A DNA stretch of 64,000 nucleotides, from contig NC_083604.1 of assembly GCF_029168945.1 (NCBI RefSeq), positions 66,914,211 through 66,978,210 on the forward strand, read 5' to 3'. A program made the position numbers and the translations under genes. This document shows, in pieces, positions 37,971 through 50,091 of this stretch. This DNA is from Cannabis sativa. Taxonomy: Eukaryota; Streptophyta; Magnoliopsida; Rosales; Cannabaceae. The notes under the pieces are model-generated. The model worked only from the letters and a program-made list of their open reading frames with translations, made no database searches and was not told the DNA's origin. Numbering within the stretch: the stretch's first letter is position 1; the number at the start of each line of letters is the position of its first letter.

Positions 37971-40900
37971 CAAATGGCCCGGGGACAGGCCTTAGAAATT
38001 GTCTCCCCTTTAAATAAAAACAGCTATATAAATATTGTCTTAAAATAACTGTATATAAACAAATATATATAAAGAAAAAAAACAAGAAAAAAAAAGAAGT
38101 GGGTGAAATCCTGGTTGTACTGGGTTAATCTCGGGCGGCCTAATCGATGCGCGGAGGGAGACGAGGTCCGATGCGTGCCTCCACCATGGCATCAAGCTTT
38201 TTCTTCTTCTCTCGAAATTTGGCGATCATCTCCTCAAGTTTGGGGTAGAAGGTAAGCTTGATATTCTGGTCATTAGTAGACCAAGCCATGAAGACGCCAT
38301 CATCAAAGCGCTTAGTGCACCGACTGCAGGAAACGGGAGAAAGAAGCTCAGCCCTTTTTGCCTTCTTTGAGGCTTGTTCCTTGAAGTCCCTGAGCTCCTT
38401 CAGCTCCGCGGCCAGGGTGGCCCTGGATTCTAAGTCTGCCTGGTGAGTTTCCTCTAAGGATCTCACCTTGGCAGCCATCTCGTCCAAGGCTTCCCTGGCC
38501 TCCCGAAGCTCCCGCCTGGCCTTTGCAGTGGCCTCGCCTTCCGCCCTCAGCTCCTCCCGGTGCTTGGCCTCCAGCCTGTCTCTCCGCAGGGCCTCCTCCC
38601 GGATCATCACCTCCGCCTGGGCTTCCCTCCGCTTAGCCTCTTCCTCATTAGCTTTGGCAGCGGCCTCCCGGCGCTCGGCAACCTCTTGATAAAGCCGCCT
38701 CTCAGCAGTAAGATCCTGAAGAATCTTCCTGACTTCGTCCATGTCCCCAAAATCAGACAGGACGAAGCCATGGTTGATTATATTCTTGGAGAGACGGCCG
38801 ACCTCAGCAGCAAGCTAAAAAACAATGCAAGTATAAGAAAGAATCTCCAAAAAAGAAAACAATAAGGGGAAAAGCAAATTGCAAAACACTTACCACAGTG
38901 AGGGAGTGGCTGAGATCCTGGACTTGGAAGATGGAGTTCAAGGATGCACAAGCAGCGAACCGCTTAGGTGCGCACCGGGTAAGCTGAGACGCGAACTCGC
39001 CAGTCATCTCCGCAGCAAAGGGAGCTAAGGTGGGCCCAAGGAAGCGACCAAACCAGTCCGACAGGGGGTCCAAATTTAGATCCCACGGATTCTGGTATTT
39101 CGGGTTGTTGATGGTGTTTTGCATCTCAACCCGCAAAACCCTCCTAAGGGCTTCCACCTCAGCATACCCCCGGGAGTATTCGTCCATGGCGTAGTTGTGT
39201 TTAGCTATCCGGAGCTCCTGTCTCGCCTCATCTCTAGGAACCGGAGTCAGCACAATATTGGGAGGGGTAGTATGTTCTTCCAGGGGAGAGACCCCACCAT
39301 CAAGACCGTGGGCCGGAGTATTAGCTCTCCGAGGCCGCTTGGGCTCCTCCTGGGCAATCATTTTGCCCTTACGTTTGCGAATCAGAGCAATTTCTTGCTC
39401 TTCTTCACCTTCTTCAGCTTCCTCAGGAAGAGCCCGGAGCCCTCCTGTACCTTCTTCAACTTCCTCAGAAAAGCCCATTGCTTTTCTTGACCTTCTCCCA
39501 GCAGCACCTCCTCGTCATCCACTAAATCAATAGTGTCTGGAGGAGCACTGGAAGAAATCTTTAAAGCGGGGGCCATCGAGGAAGAAGTAAAGGGAGGAGG
39601 AGCCTCAGGAGTGTGAACCCCGACAAGTTCGGCCATAATGGCGTCCATAGAAGCACCTGCTACAACAAAAGAAAACAAGTGTTAGAACGTCCGTGGGAAA
39701 CCACCAACACAAGATATGACAAGCAAGCTAGTCCTACCCTGACTCTCTAATTCGGCCCTAGCAAAGTTCCGAATTTTGATGCTGGCAGCATCATCTCCGA
39801 GATAGCTGTCCGAAGGCCGGAACCAGCTGGATGCAATGTAAGCTGAAAGGCCTAAGGGAACGGGCTCCGGAGGACCAGAACCCATCCGAGACCGACCTAG
39901 GAAATCTCCTAAGTTTGAAAAATAAAACTCCTTCAAATGGTCTCCCCACCGGGTCGAGGGCATCATAAACCTATAAAGACGCTCGTCGAACCCTACGGGC
40001 CTAAGACTGGCATACTCCCCAACAGAAGGGACATAATGAACTACTAAAGGAGACTTACCGCCGGCGCCGGAAGTGCTGGCACCAGGAGCCCCAGTGTTCG
40101 GCTCCTGAGCCGAAGGCTGTGGCCTGGGAGCCCTTCTCTCTGCTGAGTCCCCAATATGAAGGGGCTTCCCGGCGATCGCCTGACTCCTTCTCTCCACCGG
40201 GCTCCCCACGCGAAGTGACCTCCCAGAAGCCGCCTGGGCATTAGAGTATGCCTTCTCCTTAGCCTTCCGGTAGAGATACTCCTGGTACTTCTTCTCTGCA
40301 GTGGCAATTATCTCATCCCGGAAGGTCTTCTCCGCGACCAGCGCCCTCACGTTGGGACAGATAACCCGGGAAAGGTTAGATTCCTCCACGGATTGGTGCG
40401 AAAGGATGAGTTTTGCCTTCCTGCAGTTCTCCGTAGTGACCAGGCCCCCGACGTCAAGATCGGCCCGGTCGTAAGAGGCAAAGGCCTGGGCTCTCCGAAG
40501 GAAGACTTGAGTAGGTGCAGTCCGTTCGTAAGGAGGAATCCTGACCCACTCAGTAAGGAGCTCCGGATGGTCCACTGCCCGGAACCCGAAGGAGAAGAAA
40601 AAAAGATGGCGATACTCCTTAACGTGAGTTTGCCTATTATACGGGACCACCCCTTCATTAGCAAGGTGGGCCCGGAACCCATAAAAACCGTCCTTAAGTT
40701 TGTCCCCCTTCTTGGGGACGGAAACAAGTTCATAAAAATACAATATTTCTGCCGGGCGGGGAGATCCCCATCCCCGGGCGGAAGAAAAAATAAATAAGCC
40801 TGAAAGCAGGCGGTATGCTTGGGGAATAAGTTGGTATGGCGCAAGGCCGACAAAAACTAAAAAATTAACAAAGTAATCTTGAAGAGGAAGCATGGCCCCA

Positions 40901-41637
40901 GCCATCAGATGCGTCTGGCTCCAGGCCCCGAAGCCGCCGTAATTGTGATTGGGCGTCTCCGCGTCGCGAGGTGGCCGATGGTAGGTCCCTGATGTGGAAG
41001 GCTTGATCCCAGCTACCTCCACGATGTTCTCCAACTGATGGGGACAGGTTAGAGTGGAGTGAAGCTCGGCCGCCTCCCATCCGGTCGCCCGAGACTTGTA
41101 CCCCTCCTGGGCAACAGGACCCAGGGAGACCTCCTCGAGGGTAGCCAGGCGCTTACCGCTCTTCTTCGATGATTTTGAGCCAGAAGCAGACATTTTTTGT
41201 TTCTGTAAAAAGAGTAAGATTCCAGCAGTTAGGCCCCGTACCAAACCCTAAACCAAGAAAAAGGGAATGGGGGTCCCCTAACCGCTGGAAAGAGGCCCCC
41301 TCCGGACATCTGTCATACAGGAAATCCTAGGAGGATTCCCTGGACAAGAGTAGGGTGCAATAAATTTACAGAAGACGGCCTTGCACACTAAAGAAAAAGG
41401 AGAGGAAAAAGATAGAAAGAAAACAGCCTGTCCTATGCCCTAAGCAACCATTATACGAAGAACGTATGGTCTTCTACAAAAAATAACAACAAACGCGTGA
41501 CAACAGTAATCCTATCACTAGAGCAGTAAACCCAAACCGATTATATGAAGGATTTAAACACTTGCATGCCCAGAAACTTCGAATGCAAACCCAGAAAAGA
41601 ACAAACAGATAAGTAACAGCATGCCATTTAATAATAA

Positions 41638-42070
41638 TGTAACGTCCCCGCTTCAAGCCTCCATTGGGTCCTTACACCCACGGATTAATGGCTCTTATAC
41701 ACGAGTACGTCATTCTGGCTGCTTCCTGGACAGATGACTGACCCTACAGACCAACACGAGTGTTTCCAGCGTGCTTTGTCCTCACTCGCACGCTTCCTGG
41801 GAAACTTCCCAGGAGGTCACCCATCCTTGAAATCGCTCCAAGGCCAAGCACGCTTAACTGTGGAGTTCTTTCGAGATGGGCTACCGAAAAACAAGATGCA
41901 CCTTGTTGATATAGGTAGTACCAATCAATCTATTTAAGCCCTCTTCAACTGTGTAGTCCCATACCTACACAGTCTTAGAATCATCCCACTTGACCTTCCC
42001 CAGGCGATGTGGGATTGTACAGCTTACCCGGTATTTCCCCTTACGGATCACGGGACTACTGACTGTCACA
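41638..42070 (-). mobile_element. Cassandra-like solo LTR (433 bp) with 5S rRNA-derived promoter
   Basis: Read on the minus strand it starts TGTGACAGTC and ends GGGGACGTTACA. The perfect 5-bp duplication AATAA lies at 41633-41637 and 42071-42075. It contains CCCACATCGCCTGGGGAAG near its start and an embedded 5S rRNA-like stretch. Cassandra elements are non-autonomous TRIM retrotransposons whose LTRs carry 5S-derived sequence. Only one LTR is present, so an internal region was probably lost by LTR recombination. It lies wholly inside the leader intron of the Tat antisense gene. Confidence 0.86.
41751..41880 (-). ncRNA. 5S rRNA-derived segment (internal Pol III promoter) in the Cassandra LTR
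   Basis: On the minus strand AACTCC.CAGTTAAGCGTGC (A box about 41844-41865), then GGATGGGTGACCTCCTGGGA (C box about 41806-41826), then CTCGTGTTGG reproduce the 3' two thirds of plant 5S rRNA. The 5' part is not 5S-like, and an extra segment separates the C box from CTCGTGTTGG, so it is not a functional rRNA gene. Confidence 0.85.
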
Positions 42071-42620
42071 AATAAAGCAAAGGGTGCAAAGAACTTACGA
42101 TGAAGTGTTGAAACTGGGGGTCCTGCTGTGAATCGAATAGAGACAAGAAGGACTGATAGTAACAAACGAAGAAGAACTAGAGAAAATTGCAAAGTGTTTA
42201 AAGGCGTTGCTCTGGGTCTGAGAATTTTCTCTCTGGGAAATTTGAGCAAAGTTGGCAAGAAATGGGAAGTAACCGAAAAGAAGGAAAGGTGGTGGCTTTT
42301 ATAGGCAAAGCTGCATGAGGAACAGGCGTCATCACCTACCAATCAAACGGTGGGAGAAGCACACGATTCGAATTCTCAAAGATCAACGGACCAGATTGAT
42401 TTGCGATTAAGGCGGTGGAAACGTTTGAGTATCCGTCTGACACCATTAATACGCCGTATCAATCAATGGGCGTGAAACGAATCGACCTCGGCAAAAAGTG
42501 AATCGCTGCATTAAAAGCCATCATTAAATACACCCTCACGCGCTCAAAGCTCGTGCCAGGAAACCGAGGAGTCAACCGAAAGCACTTGAGCAAGCCTTGT
42601 TGTATTTTTCAAATAAACAA

Positions 42621-42635
42621 GGCTTGGGGGGTAAA
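42621..42635 (+). promoter_or_regulatory. Polypurine tract of Tat element
   Basis: GGCTTGGGGGGTAAA abuts the 3' LTR. Confidence 0.75.
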
Positions 42636-43415
42636 TGTTGCCCCTGATTTTGCCCAATGTACGTGGACCAACCAGATAAGGACACGTGGATCAAGCAATT
42701 TACAATATTTGCTAAGTCTTTATGCCATAAGGTAGCGTCCAGGACATAGCCCCCGGAGAAGGCACATGGAACTCCATATGCTCCCGGAAGCTCGAATAAC
42801 GCTAAGGCATCTCCGCGAGGTGTCAGGTTTCTCCTGAGCAATCAAGTCGCATTAAATGCCGCATGGGAGGAAGTGTGTTGGGACTGCTACACGCAATAAA
42901 GTCTGACGACACAACCTCCAACCAGCAGCTGCACAGTAATGATCATTTAAGTCTAGCGACGGCTACACTGTGAAGAGTCACATCAGTCAAAAGACAATCA
43001 GGTCATTCCACATAAAAACCCTACAACACCTAGGGATTTGACCATGCATTACCCATGGTGTATTCATTGGGAATGGCCAACTTTATGGATACTTGCAGAT
43101 ACACTTGTAAGGACAATTCTGGGGATCACCCCACCAAAAACACTATAAATACCCCCTCAAAGCTCATTAAATAGGATCGAGAATCTTGGGCTGCATATGA
43201 GCAAGTAGAGTAAATACTCACCAAGAACATTCTCTGTATTTATAAGAGTGAAACACTCCCCAAATACATTCTCTGTATTAAAGACATCCATAAATAACAA
43301 AGACTCGTGGACTAAGGCTCATTAACGCCCCAACCACGTAAAAATCCTTCTCTCAATTTCTTATAGCTCAGTAACTTTATAATATTTTATTAGTTGCCGA
43401 AAACCTCGGTCAACA
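42636..43415 (+). repeat. 3' LTR of Tat element (780 bp)
   Basis: It runs from TGTTGCCCCTGATT to CTCGGTCAACA. Nearly identical to 30750-31529, its few differences look mostly like transitions. Confidence 0.93.
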
Positions 43416-43420
43416 ACTAC
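43416..43420. repeat. Target site duplication of Tat element, right (ACTAC)
   Basis: It is identical to 30745-30749. AT-rich repeat texture resumes directly after it, up to 43625. Confidence 0.88.
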
Positions 43421-43625
43421 CATTGTATATAATAAAATAAAAACTAATAAAATATTATTTAAAATAAATAATCATACAATCAAAATGTATAAAAACAATA
43501 ATTAAATATATGTAGTATGTCAATAAAATTATATACACACATTAAAATATTATTATTAAGCTAACAAAATTATATAGCACTATTATACATATTAAAATAA
43601 AAAATAAATATCATCTAAGAATAAT

Positions 43626-43630
43626 AATAT
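43626..43630. repeat. Target site duplication of copia element, left (AATAT)
   Basis: It matches AATAT at 50542-50546. Confidence 0.87.
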
Positions 43631-44080
43631 TGTTAGAAATACTGTAAAACTTAATTTAGCCCTAATTAATTCATGAGAATCAAACAATAGAATATAGATT
43701 AGCGGAAGCGTACCGGAGTCCATAGAATCGATCTTTGATTGGTATGATCTTCCAATTTTGCATCAAAACCTTTGAAACCTTATTTTCCTGATGATGGGGA
43801 TTCAAGAACTCTGTAAAAATATGATACGATGCAAAATGGGGACCCATACCTGTTATATTACCAACTGTTACAACAGTTGGTAATATTTATTAATAATTTC
43901 TAATTTGGCCCCTCATCAAATCAGAAACTATCTAATTGGTATCCACATATTAAAATCATGACAATCATGCCCTTAAGTCATAAACTTTATTCCAAAATAG
44001 ACCACATAAATTTGACTTATTTATTTGATGACCCAACACACATTTTATATATACAGTTGTGACCCCAATTATTTCTAACA
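43631..44080 (-). repeat. 3' LTR of copia element (450 bp)
   Basis: It appears identical to 50092-50541. The internal edge, read on the minus strand, is GTGACCCAGTGGGAGAT (44081-44097), the polypurine tract. Confidence 0.95.
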
Positions 44081-44490
44081 ATCTCCCACTGGGTCACATA
44101 TGTATACATATAAATGTGTTAACCTTATTGAGCTCATAACTTTGTCATCATAACCATAGGCATGTGCAATCTCGTCCATTAACTATATCAACATAGGATC
44201 AAAGCGATTTTCGTTGTATCAATCACAACTAAACCCATCAATGGTCACATATATCAACATAGCCAAATGACATAGATCAATCATGATAATGTGGTATGAA
44301 AATTACATGCATGGTGATCTATTCATGTCAATTTTCAATTGGTCCTACTTAACTTTATGGAGATCAAAACTTTAGCTTAAATGTACAAAGTGAAATAAAC
44401 TGAATAACATAATTTCTGATCAGAAAAATATCCAAATACACATGTTTCATGAAACAAATAAAACACACTAAAGACAAACTCCCACTGAAT

Positions 44491-47400
44491 CTAGATATCC
44501 TCATAATCTAAAACACCCATACGAGCAGTGTGCTCATGAAAGACCTTGGGTGGCAAACCCTTAGTAAGGGGGTCTGCAATCATGGAGTTTGTACCTAAGT
44601 GTTCTATACAAATCTGTCCACTTTGTACCCTTTCTTTTACAACAAGGAACTTGATGTCAATGTGTTTTGACTTCGTCGAGCTCCTATTGTTGTTGGAATA
44701 CAATACAGCTGACTTATTGTCACAATACAACTTAAGTGGTCTTTCAATTCCATCCACAATGCGCAGCCCAGTGACAAAGTTTCTCAGCCATATACCATGG
44801 TTGGATGCCTCATAACATGCAACAAATTCTGCTGCCATGGTGGATGAAGCTATGAGTGTTTGTTTTGCACTCCTCCATGATATAGCTCCACCACCTAACA
44901 GATATATGTAGCCCGAAGTGGATCTCCTACTATCTTGGCATCCCGCAAAGTCAGAGTCAGAGTATCCAATGATCTCAAAGTGATCTGACCTCCTATATGT
45001 GAGCATGTACTCTCTTGTTCTCTTCAAATATCTCATAACCTTTTTGGCTGCTTTCCAGTGATCAATTCCTGGATTGCTTAAGTATCTGCCTAACACTCCA
45101 ACAATGTACGCTATATCCGGACGCGTACAAACTTGAGCATACATTAGACTCCCAACAGCCGAAGCGTAGGGAATCTTTTGCATTTCTTGAATTTCAAGGC
45201 TTCCTTTAGGGCATTGTTTAAGACAAAATTTGTCTCCTTTAACGACAGGGGTATCACCTGGTCTACAATCTTGCATGCCAAACCGTTTGAGTACTTTATC
45301 GATATAGCTCTTTTGTGATAATTTTGTTGCCATGGTGGATGAAGCTATGAGTGTTTGTTTTGCACTCCTCCATGATATAGCTCCACCACCTAACAGATAT
45401 ATGTAGCCCGAAGTGGATCTCCTACTATCTTGGCATCCCGCAAAGTCAGAGTCAGAGTATCCAATGATCTCAAAGTGATCTGACCTCCTATATGTGAGCA
45501 TGTACTCTCTTGTTCTCTTCAAATATCTCATGACCTTTTTGGCTGCTTTCCAGTGATCAATTCCTGGATTGCTTAAGTATCTGCCTAACACTCCAACAAT
45601 GTACGCTATATCCGGACGCGTACAAACTTGAGCATACATTAGACTCCCAACAGCCGAAGCGTAGGGAATCTTTTGCATTTCTTGAATTTCAAGGCTTCCT
45701 TTAGGGCATTGTTTAAGACAAAATTTGTCTCCTTTAACGACAGGGGTATCACCTGGTCTACAATCTTGCATGCCAAACCGTTTGAGTACTTTATCGATAT
45801 AGCTCTTTTGTGATAATCCAAGAATACCCCGAGAACGGTCTCGATGTATTTGAATTCCTAAAACAAAAGAGGCGTCACCAAGATCTTTCATCTCAAAATG
45901 CTTGGATAGAAATCTCTTAGTTTCGTGCAATAAGCCTATATCATTAGTGGCAAGCAATATGTCATCGACATATAGAACCAGAAATATACACTTACTCCCA
46001 CTAAACTTATGATACACACAATCATCAACAGCATTCATCTCAAAACCAAATAAGAGAACCACTTGATGAAATTTGTGGTACCATTGACGGGAAGCTTGCT
46101 TGAGTCCATAGATGGATTTCTTTAATTTGCAAACCATATTCTTTGGGTCACCAACCACAAAGTTTTCTGGTTGCTCCATATAAATTGTCTCATCAATGTC
46201 GCCATTGAGAAACGCTGTTTTAACATCCATCTGATGTAACTCAAGATCAAAGTGAGCAACAAGTGCCATTATTATCCTGAAAGAGTCTTTCGATGAAACT
46301 GGAGAGAAAGTCTCTTTATAATCAATGCCTTCTTTCTGAGTATAGCCTTTTGCTACAAGACGTGCCTTAAACCTCACCACATTACCATTTTCATCCCTCT
46401 TGGTTTTAAATATCCATTTACAACCAATTGGTTTTACACCTTCTGGTAATGGGACAACTTCCCAAACTTTATTGTCTTGCATAGACTTATTCTCTTCATT
46501 CATGGCATCATTCCACTTTTGAGAGTTAGAACTTTTCATGGCCTGATGAAAGTTGATTGGATCATCTTCCATCATTCCAATGCCATCCTCATGTTCTTGA
46601 AGATACACTATGTATTCATTTGGATTAATAGCATTTCTTCTTTCTCTAGTGGATCGTCGCAAAGGCACTTGTTCTTGAGGTTGTTGAGTTTGTACCTCTG
46701 GGGTTTGATTTACTATGTTTGGTTGCTCTTGATCTAAAACTTGATCAATATTAGGATTAGAATCCTGAACATTGTCAAAAGCAACTATTGGAATAGGAAT
46801 CAACTCATCTTCAAGAGAAGTGGGTGATTCTAAATCCTCCTCAAAAACAAAGTCTTTAACCGTATTTCTCCCCCCAAACTCAATATCCTCAAAGAACTTT
46901 GCAGTTCCCGTTTCAAATATATTTTTTACTTTGGGATCATAAAACTTGAAACCCCTGGATCGTTCAGAATATCCAATAAAGTAGCTGCTCACAGTTTTAG
47001 GTTCCAGCTTCTTTTCATTTGGCCTATAAGGCCTGGCCTCAGCTGGACATCCCCAAACATGAAAGTGCTTAAGACTAGGCTTTCGCCCTGTCCAAAGCTC
47101 ATAAGGTGTTTCTGCTTTAGTTGGTACCCTATTCAAAATGTAGGTCGCCGTCTTAAGTGCCTCTCCCGAGTGATTCCGGTAAGGTTGAATGATCGATCAT
47201 ACTCCTTACCATATCTTTAAGAGTACGGTTTCGTCTTTCAGCAACACCATTCATGCTAGGAGATCCTGGCATAGTGTACTGTGGGACAATTCCACACTCC
47301 TCTAGATATCTGGCAAAAGGTCCTGGACGTTGTTCACCTGAGCCGTCATATCTACCATAGTACTCACCACCACGGTCAGACCTGACTTGCTTTATTCTTT

Positions 47401-49051
47401 TGCTAAGTTGATTCTCAACTTCAGCCTTAAAAGATTTGAACACGTCCAACACTTGAGACTTTTCATGAAGTAGAAATAGGTACGCATATCTTGAGTAATC
47501 ATCTATGAATGATACAAAATATCGTTGACCATTCCAAGAAGGTGTAGGAAATGGCCCACAAATATCTGTATGTATCAACTCTAAGACATCTATAGCTCTT
47601 TTCGCACCTAATTTCTTTGTTTTGGTCTGTTTGCCTTTGATGCATTCAATACAAACATCAAAGTCTGAAAAATCAATTGAATCTAAAATTCCATCAGACA
47701 CAAGTCGCTCAACTCTATTTCTAGAGATGTGACCTAACCGTTTGTGCCATAAGGAACTTGATTTTTCATTATCCATTTTACGCTTAGTACCACGTGATTC
47801 AACATTCAAGGTTTCATTATAAGAAGCAACGGTGTCAAGCAAATATAAGTTGTCATAAACCATAAGAGAACCAGTTCCAACAGTATTTGAATTAATAGAT
47901 AAACTAAAGCAATTGTTTCCAAATGAACAATAATAACCCAATTTGTCCAAACAAGAAACAGAAACCAAATTCCGTCTAAAAGACGGTACAACAAAAGTAT
48001 CTATCAAATCCAAATAGTAACCAGTACTTAATAACAACCTAAAATGCCCTATTGCTTCCACATTTACCGACTTGCCATCTCCCACATAAATGCTTCTTTC
48101 AGCATCATTTGGCTTTCGGTAACTCAGGCAACCCTGCATAGAAACACTGATGTTAGTAGTAGCACCGGAATCTAACCACCAAGTGTTTCTTGGTACTGAA
48201 GCTAAATTTACCTCAGAACAGACCAAAGTAAGAAATGTACCTTTCTTTGCTCGCCATGCAATATACTTAGCACATTCCTTCTTCATGTGTCCTTTCATGT
48301 TGCAAAAGAAACAACCATCGTCACTGTTGGTTTGAGTTTGTTTCTTATGTGCAGGACCTTTATCCTTAGCAGCCTCATTCTTTCTTTTCTTGCCCTTATC
48401 CTTAGAGGTGCTTGCCAAATGAGCACTTTCAGTCTTTTCTTGCTTCAATCTTTCTTCCTCTTGAACACAAAATGAAATGAGCTCATTAAGAGTCCACTTC
48501 TCCCTTTGGCAGTTGTAACTGACCTTAAATTGACTGAATTGTGGAGGAAGAGAGATAAGCACTAAATGCACAAGCAAGTCATCCGAAAGCTCAAGCTTTA
48601 GTGCCTTCAACTTTGAAGCAAGGTGAGACATTTCCATAATGTACTCCCTTATATTTTCCTTGCCCTTAAACTTCATGGAAATAAGTTTCTTTAAAAGAGT
48701 ACTTGTTTCCGCCTTATCGCTTTTTGCAAAGCGCTTCTCAATTTCAGCAAGGAAAGTTGTGGCATCGGTGACCTCCTCGGACACCGCACCCCTAAAAGCC
48801 TCAGGTATGCCGCGCTTAATGATCATAAGACTCATGCGGTTTGAACGGTCCCACTTCTCATAAATCCTCCTTTGCTCGGAGGTACTAGTATCCGTAAGAG
48901 AAGCAGGACGATCCATCCTTAATGCAAGGTCAAGATCCATGCAGCCAAGAACAATAAAAATGTTCTCCTTCCAGTCCTTAAAGTTATTACCATTAAGGAC
49001 CGGTACCGAATTAAGATTAGCAAATACACTAGCAACAGCTGAAAAGAACAA
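44491..49051 (-). pseudogene. Copia gag-pol, one frameshift, internal RT/RNase H duplication
   Basis: The first open stretch (49051-47153) encodes gag (VPVLNGNNFKDWKENI), a zinc knuckle CFFCNMKGHMKKEC (about 48310-48270), protease WWLDSGAT, and integrase with an H-H-C-C finger (LWHKRLGHIS...CIECIKGKQ) and a D-D-E core (HTDICGP, FIDDYSRY, MNGVAERRN). A short deletion near 47165-47168 shifts the frame. The second stretch (47136-44491) continues integrase, then RT with YVDDILLA (about 45960-45980) and RNase H (SDSDFAGCQDSRRST, TMAAEFVACYEAS), ending MGVLDYEDI. The 165-residue segment from LSQKSYIDKV to ASSTMA occurs twice in tandem. The true gag start is uncertain: no ATG lies at the head of the frame, and TTCTTTTCAG just upstream could be a splice acceptor. 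Confidence 0.92.
44833..45818 (-). repeat. 495-bp in-frame tandem duplication inside RT/RNase H
   Basis: 44833-45323 repeats at 45328-45818 with period 495 bp (165 codons) and only one difference noticed (CATAACC at 45036 against CATGACC at 45531). The join, TTTT at about 45323-45327, keeps the frame. The copy boundary falls in the ASSTM.. motif of RNase H, so the first RNase H copy lacks its C-terminal part. Confidence 0.9.
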
Positions 49052-50076
49052 TACAATTTCATAAATAACATGCTCATATAAGAATCCGAATAAAACAATA
49101 AATTCAAATATTGGTTAATCCCATCTCAAGATACCAAACACAACATTAATATTAAGTCTTTGGACAGTAATATTAATTGTAAGCGGTACTCTTGTTGTAG
49201 TGATCAAATATTGACAATAAATTATGTCAAACAATATGCAATCTTTGGACTAACATATTATTCACACAAGATTCCTTATAATTGTCACACATTTATCACC
49301 ACAAACATGCATGAAATTCATCCAAATATTAACTCACCTTTGGGTTAGTTAATAAATTTATGAATTACATACACGCAATTATCATAATATTTTTATTAAA
49401 TTAATCTACACAAAAGAGATCACTTTGGTGATATTTTGTTTCAATTAATTTAACTAAAATATTATATATCCTTAATAAATTTTTTAAACCAAAATTTAAA
49501 TTTAATTGTTACCGTATTATATATTATTATTATTATTTAATTAAAATTATATAATAATAATAATAATAATAATAAAGTATCGCACAAAGGATTGAAATAA
49601 TCCAATATATTTTTTATACTGAAAAGAATAGATTACTAAGTAATCACACAAAACGTTGGATTGTGTATTACTTATTCAATAATAAAACAAAATTGAACTG
49701 TAGATGTATCTATATATCATTTTGATGATAAATTCATATATACTTAACTTTCAAACAATTGAATAACAACAGAGGAAACGAAAAACACATACACCAATAA
49801 ACCAATCCAATCATCAAAAGATATAATTAATAAAATCATATATTGAAAACAGTAATATATGTATATAAAACTTGAACGACTATCACCGAATGACACATAA
49901 ATTCGGTAAAACTCAATCGTATATGCATATCGCATATAAAACTCAATCGTATATATATATATATATATATATAAACTTCAATCGCATGAATACTTAATGG
50001 AATATTCTAAATTTGAAAACAATAATTTAATGAAAGATCAATACCACTATAAATTCTCAAGAATTAATTTAGGGAT

Positions 50077-50089
50077 GCTCTTGATACCA
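50077..50089 (-). promoter_or_regulatory. Primer binding site of copia element
   Basis: On the minus strand TGGTATCAAGAGC lies two bases after the 5' LTR, one base longer than the standard initiator Met-tRNA site TGGTATCAGAGC. Confidence 0.87.
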
Positions 50090-50091
50090 CA

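Larger units (their letters stand above)
38140..42305 (-). pseudogene. Antisense accessory gene of the Tat element (gypsy-type transposon domain plus coiled coil), spliced, one frameshift
   Basis: This is a transcription unit opposite to gag-pol. A TATA box (CTATAAAAGCC, about 42295-42304) precedes a leader exon ending at 42099 (donor GTAAGT). The leader intron 41203-42098 ends TTTTTACAG, and the ATG is at 41193. Coding exons: 41193-39735, 39659-38893 and 38814-38140, with introns 39660-39734 (GTAGGA..TTGTAG) and 38815-38892 (GTAAGT..TTTTAG). The first exon carries a domain like the 'putative gypsy type transposon' family (about residues 80-200; FVNFLVFVGLAPYQLIPQAY). The last exon is a long Glu/Arg/Ala coiled coil ending KLDAMVEARIGPRLPPRID. 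A frameshift near 39475-39485 breaks the middle exon. The function of this family in Tat elements is unknown; it may be structural or regulatory. Confidence 0.82.
30750..43415 (+). mobile_element. Ty3/gypsy retrotransposon, Tat lineage, full length (12.67 kb)
   Basis: Two 780-bp LTRs (30750-31529, 42636-43415) and an ACTAC duplication enclose gag-pol on the plus strand and an extra gene on the opposite strand. Order: LTR, primer site, gag, protease, RT, RNase H, a second RNase H, integrase without chromodomain, a 62-bp tandem repeat, the antisense gene, PPT, LTR. The second RNase H domain and an extra, antisense gene between pol and the 3' LTR are known features of the plant Tat clade (compare gene 23 of maize Grande). 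The LTRs are nearly identical, with only about a dozen differences noticed. The 5' LTR starts TATTGCCC where the 3' LTR has TGTTGCCC, a change in the terminal dinucleotide. Pol has four in-frame stops and gag one frameshift, so the copy is dead. Confidence 0.93.

Noticed and set aside
41751..41880. Functional 5S rRNA gene
   Set aside because: The 5' third of 5S rRNA is absent and an extra segment lies before the 3' end. The match is the 5S-derived part of a Cassandra LTR.
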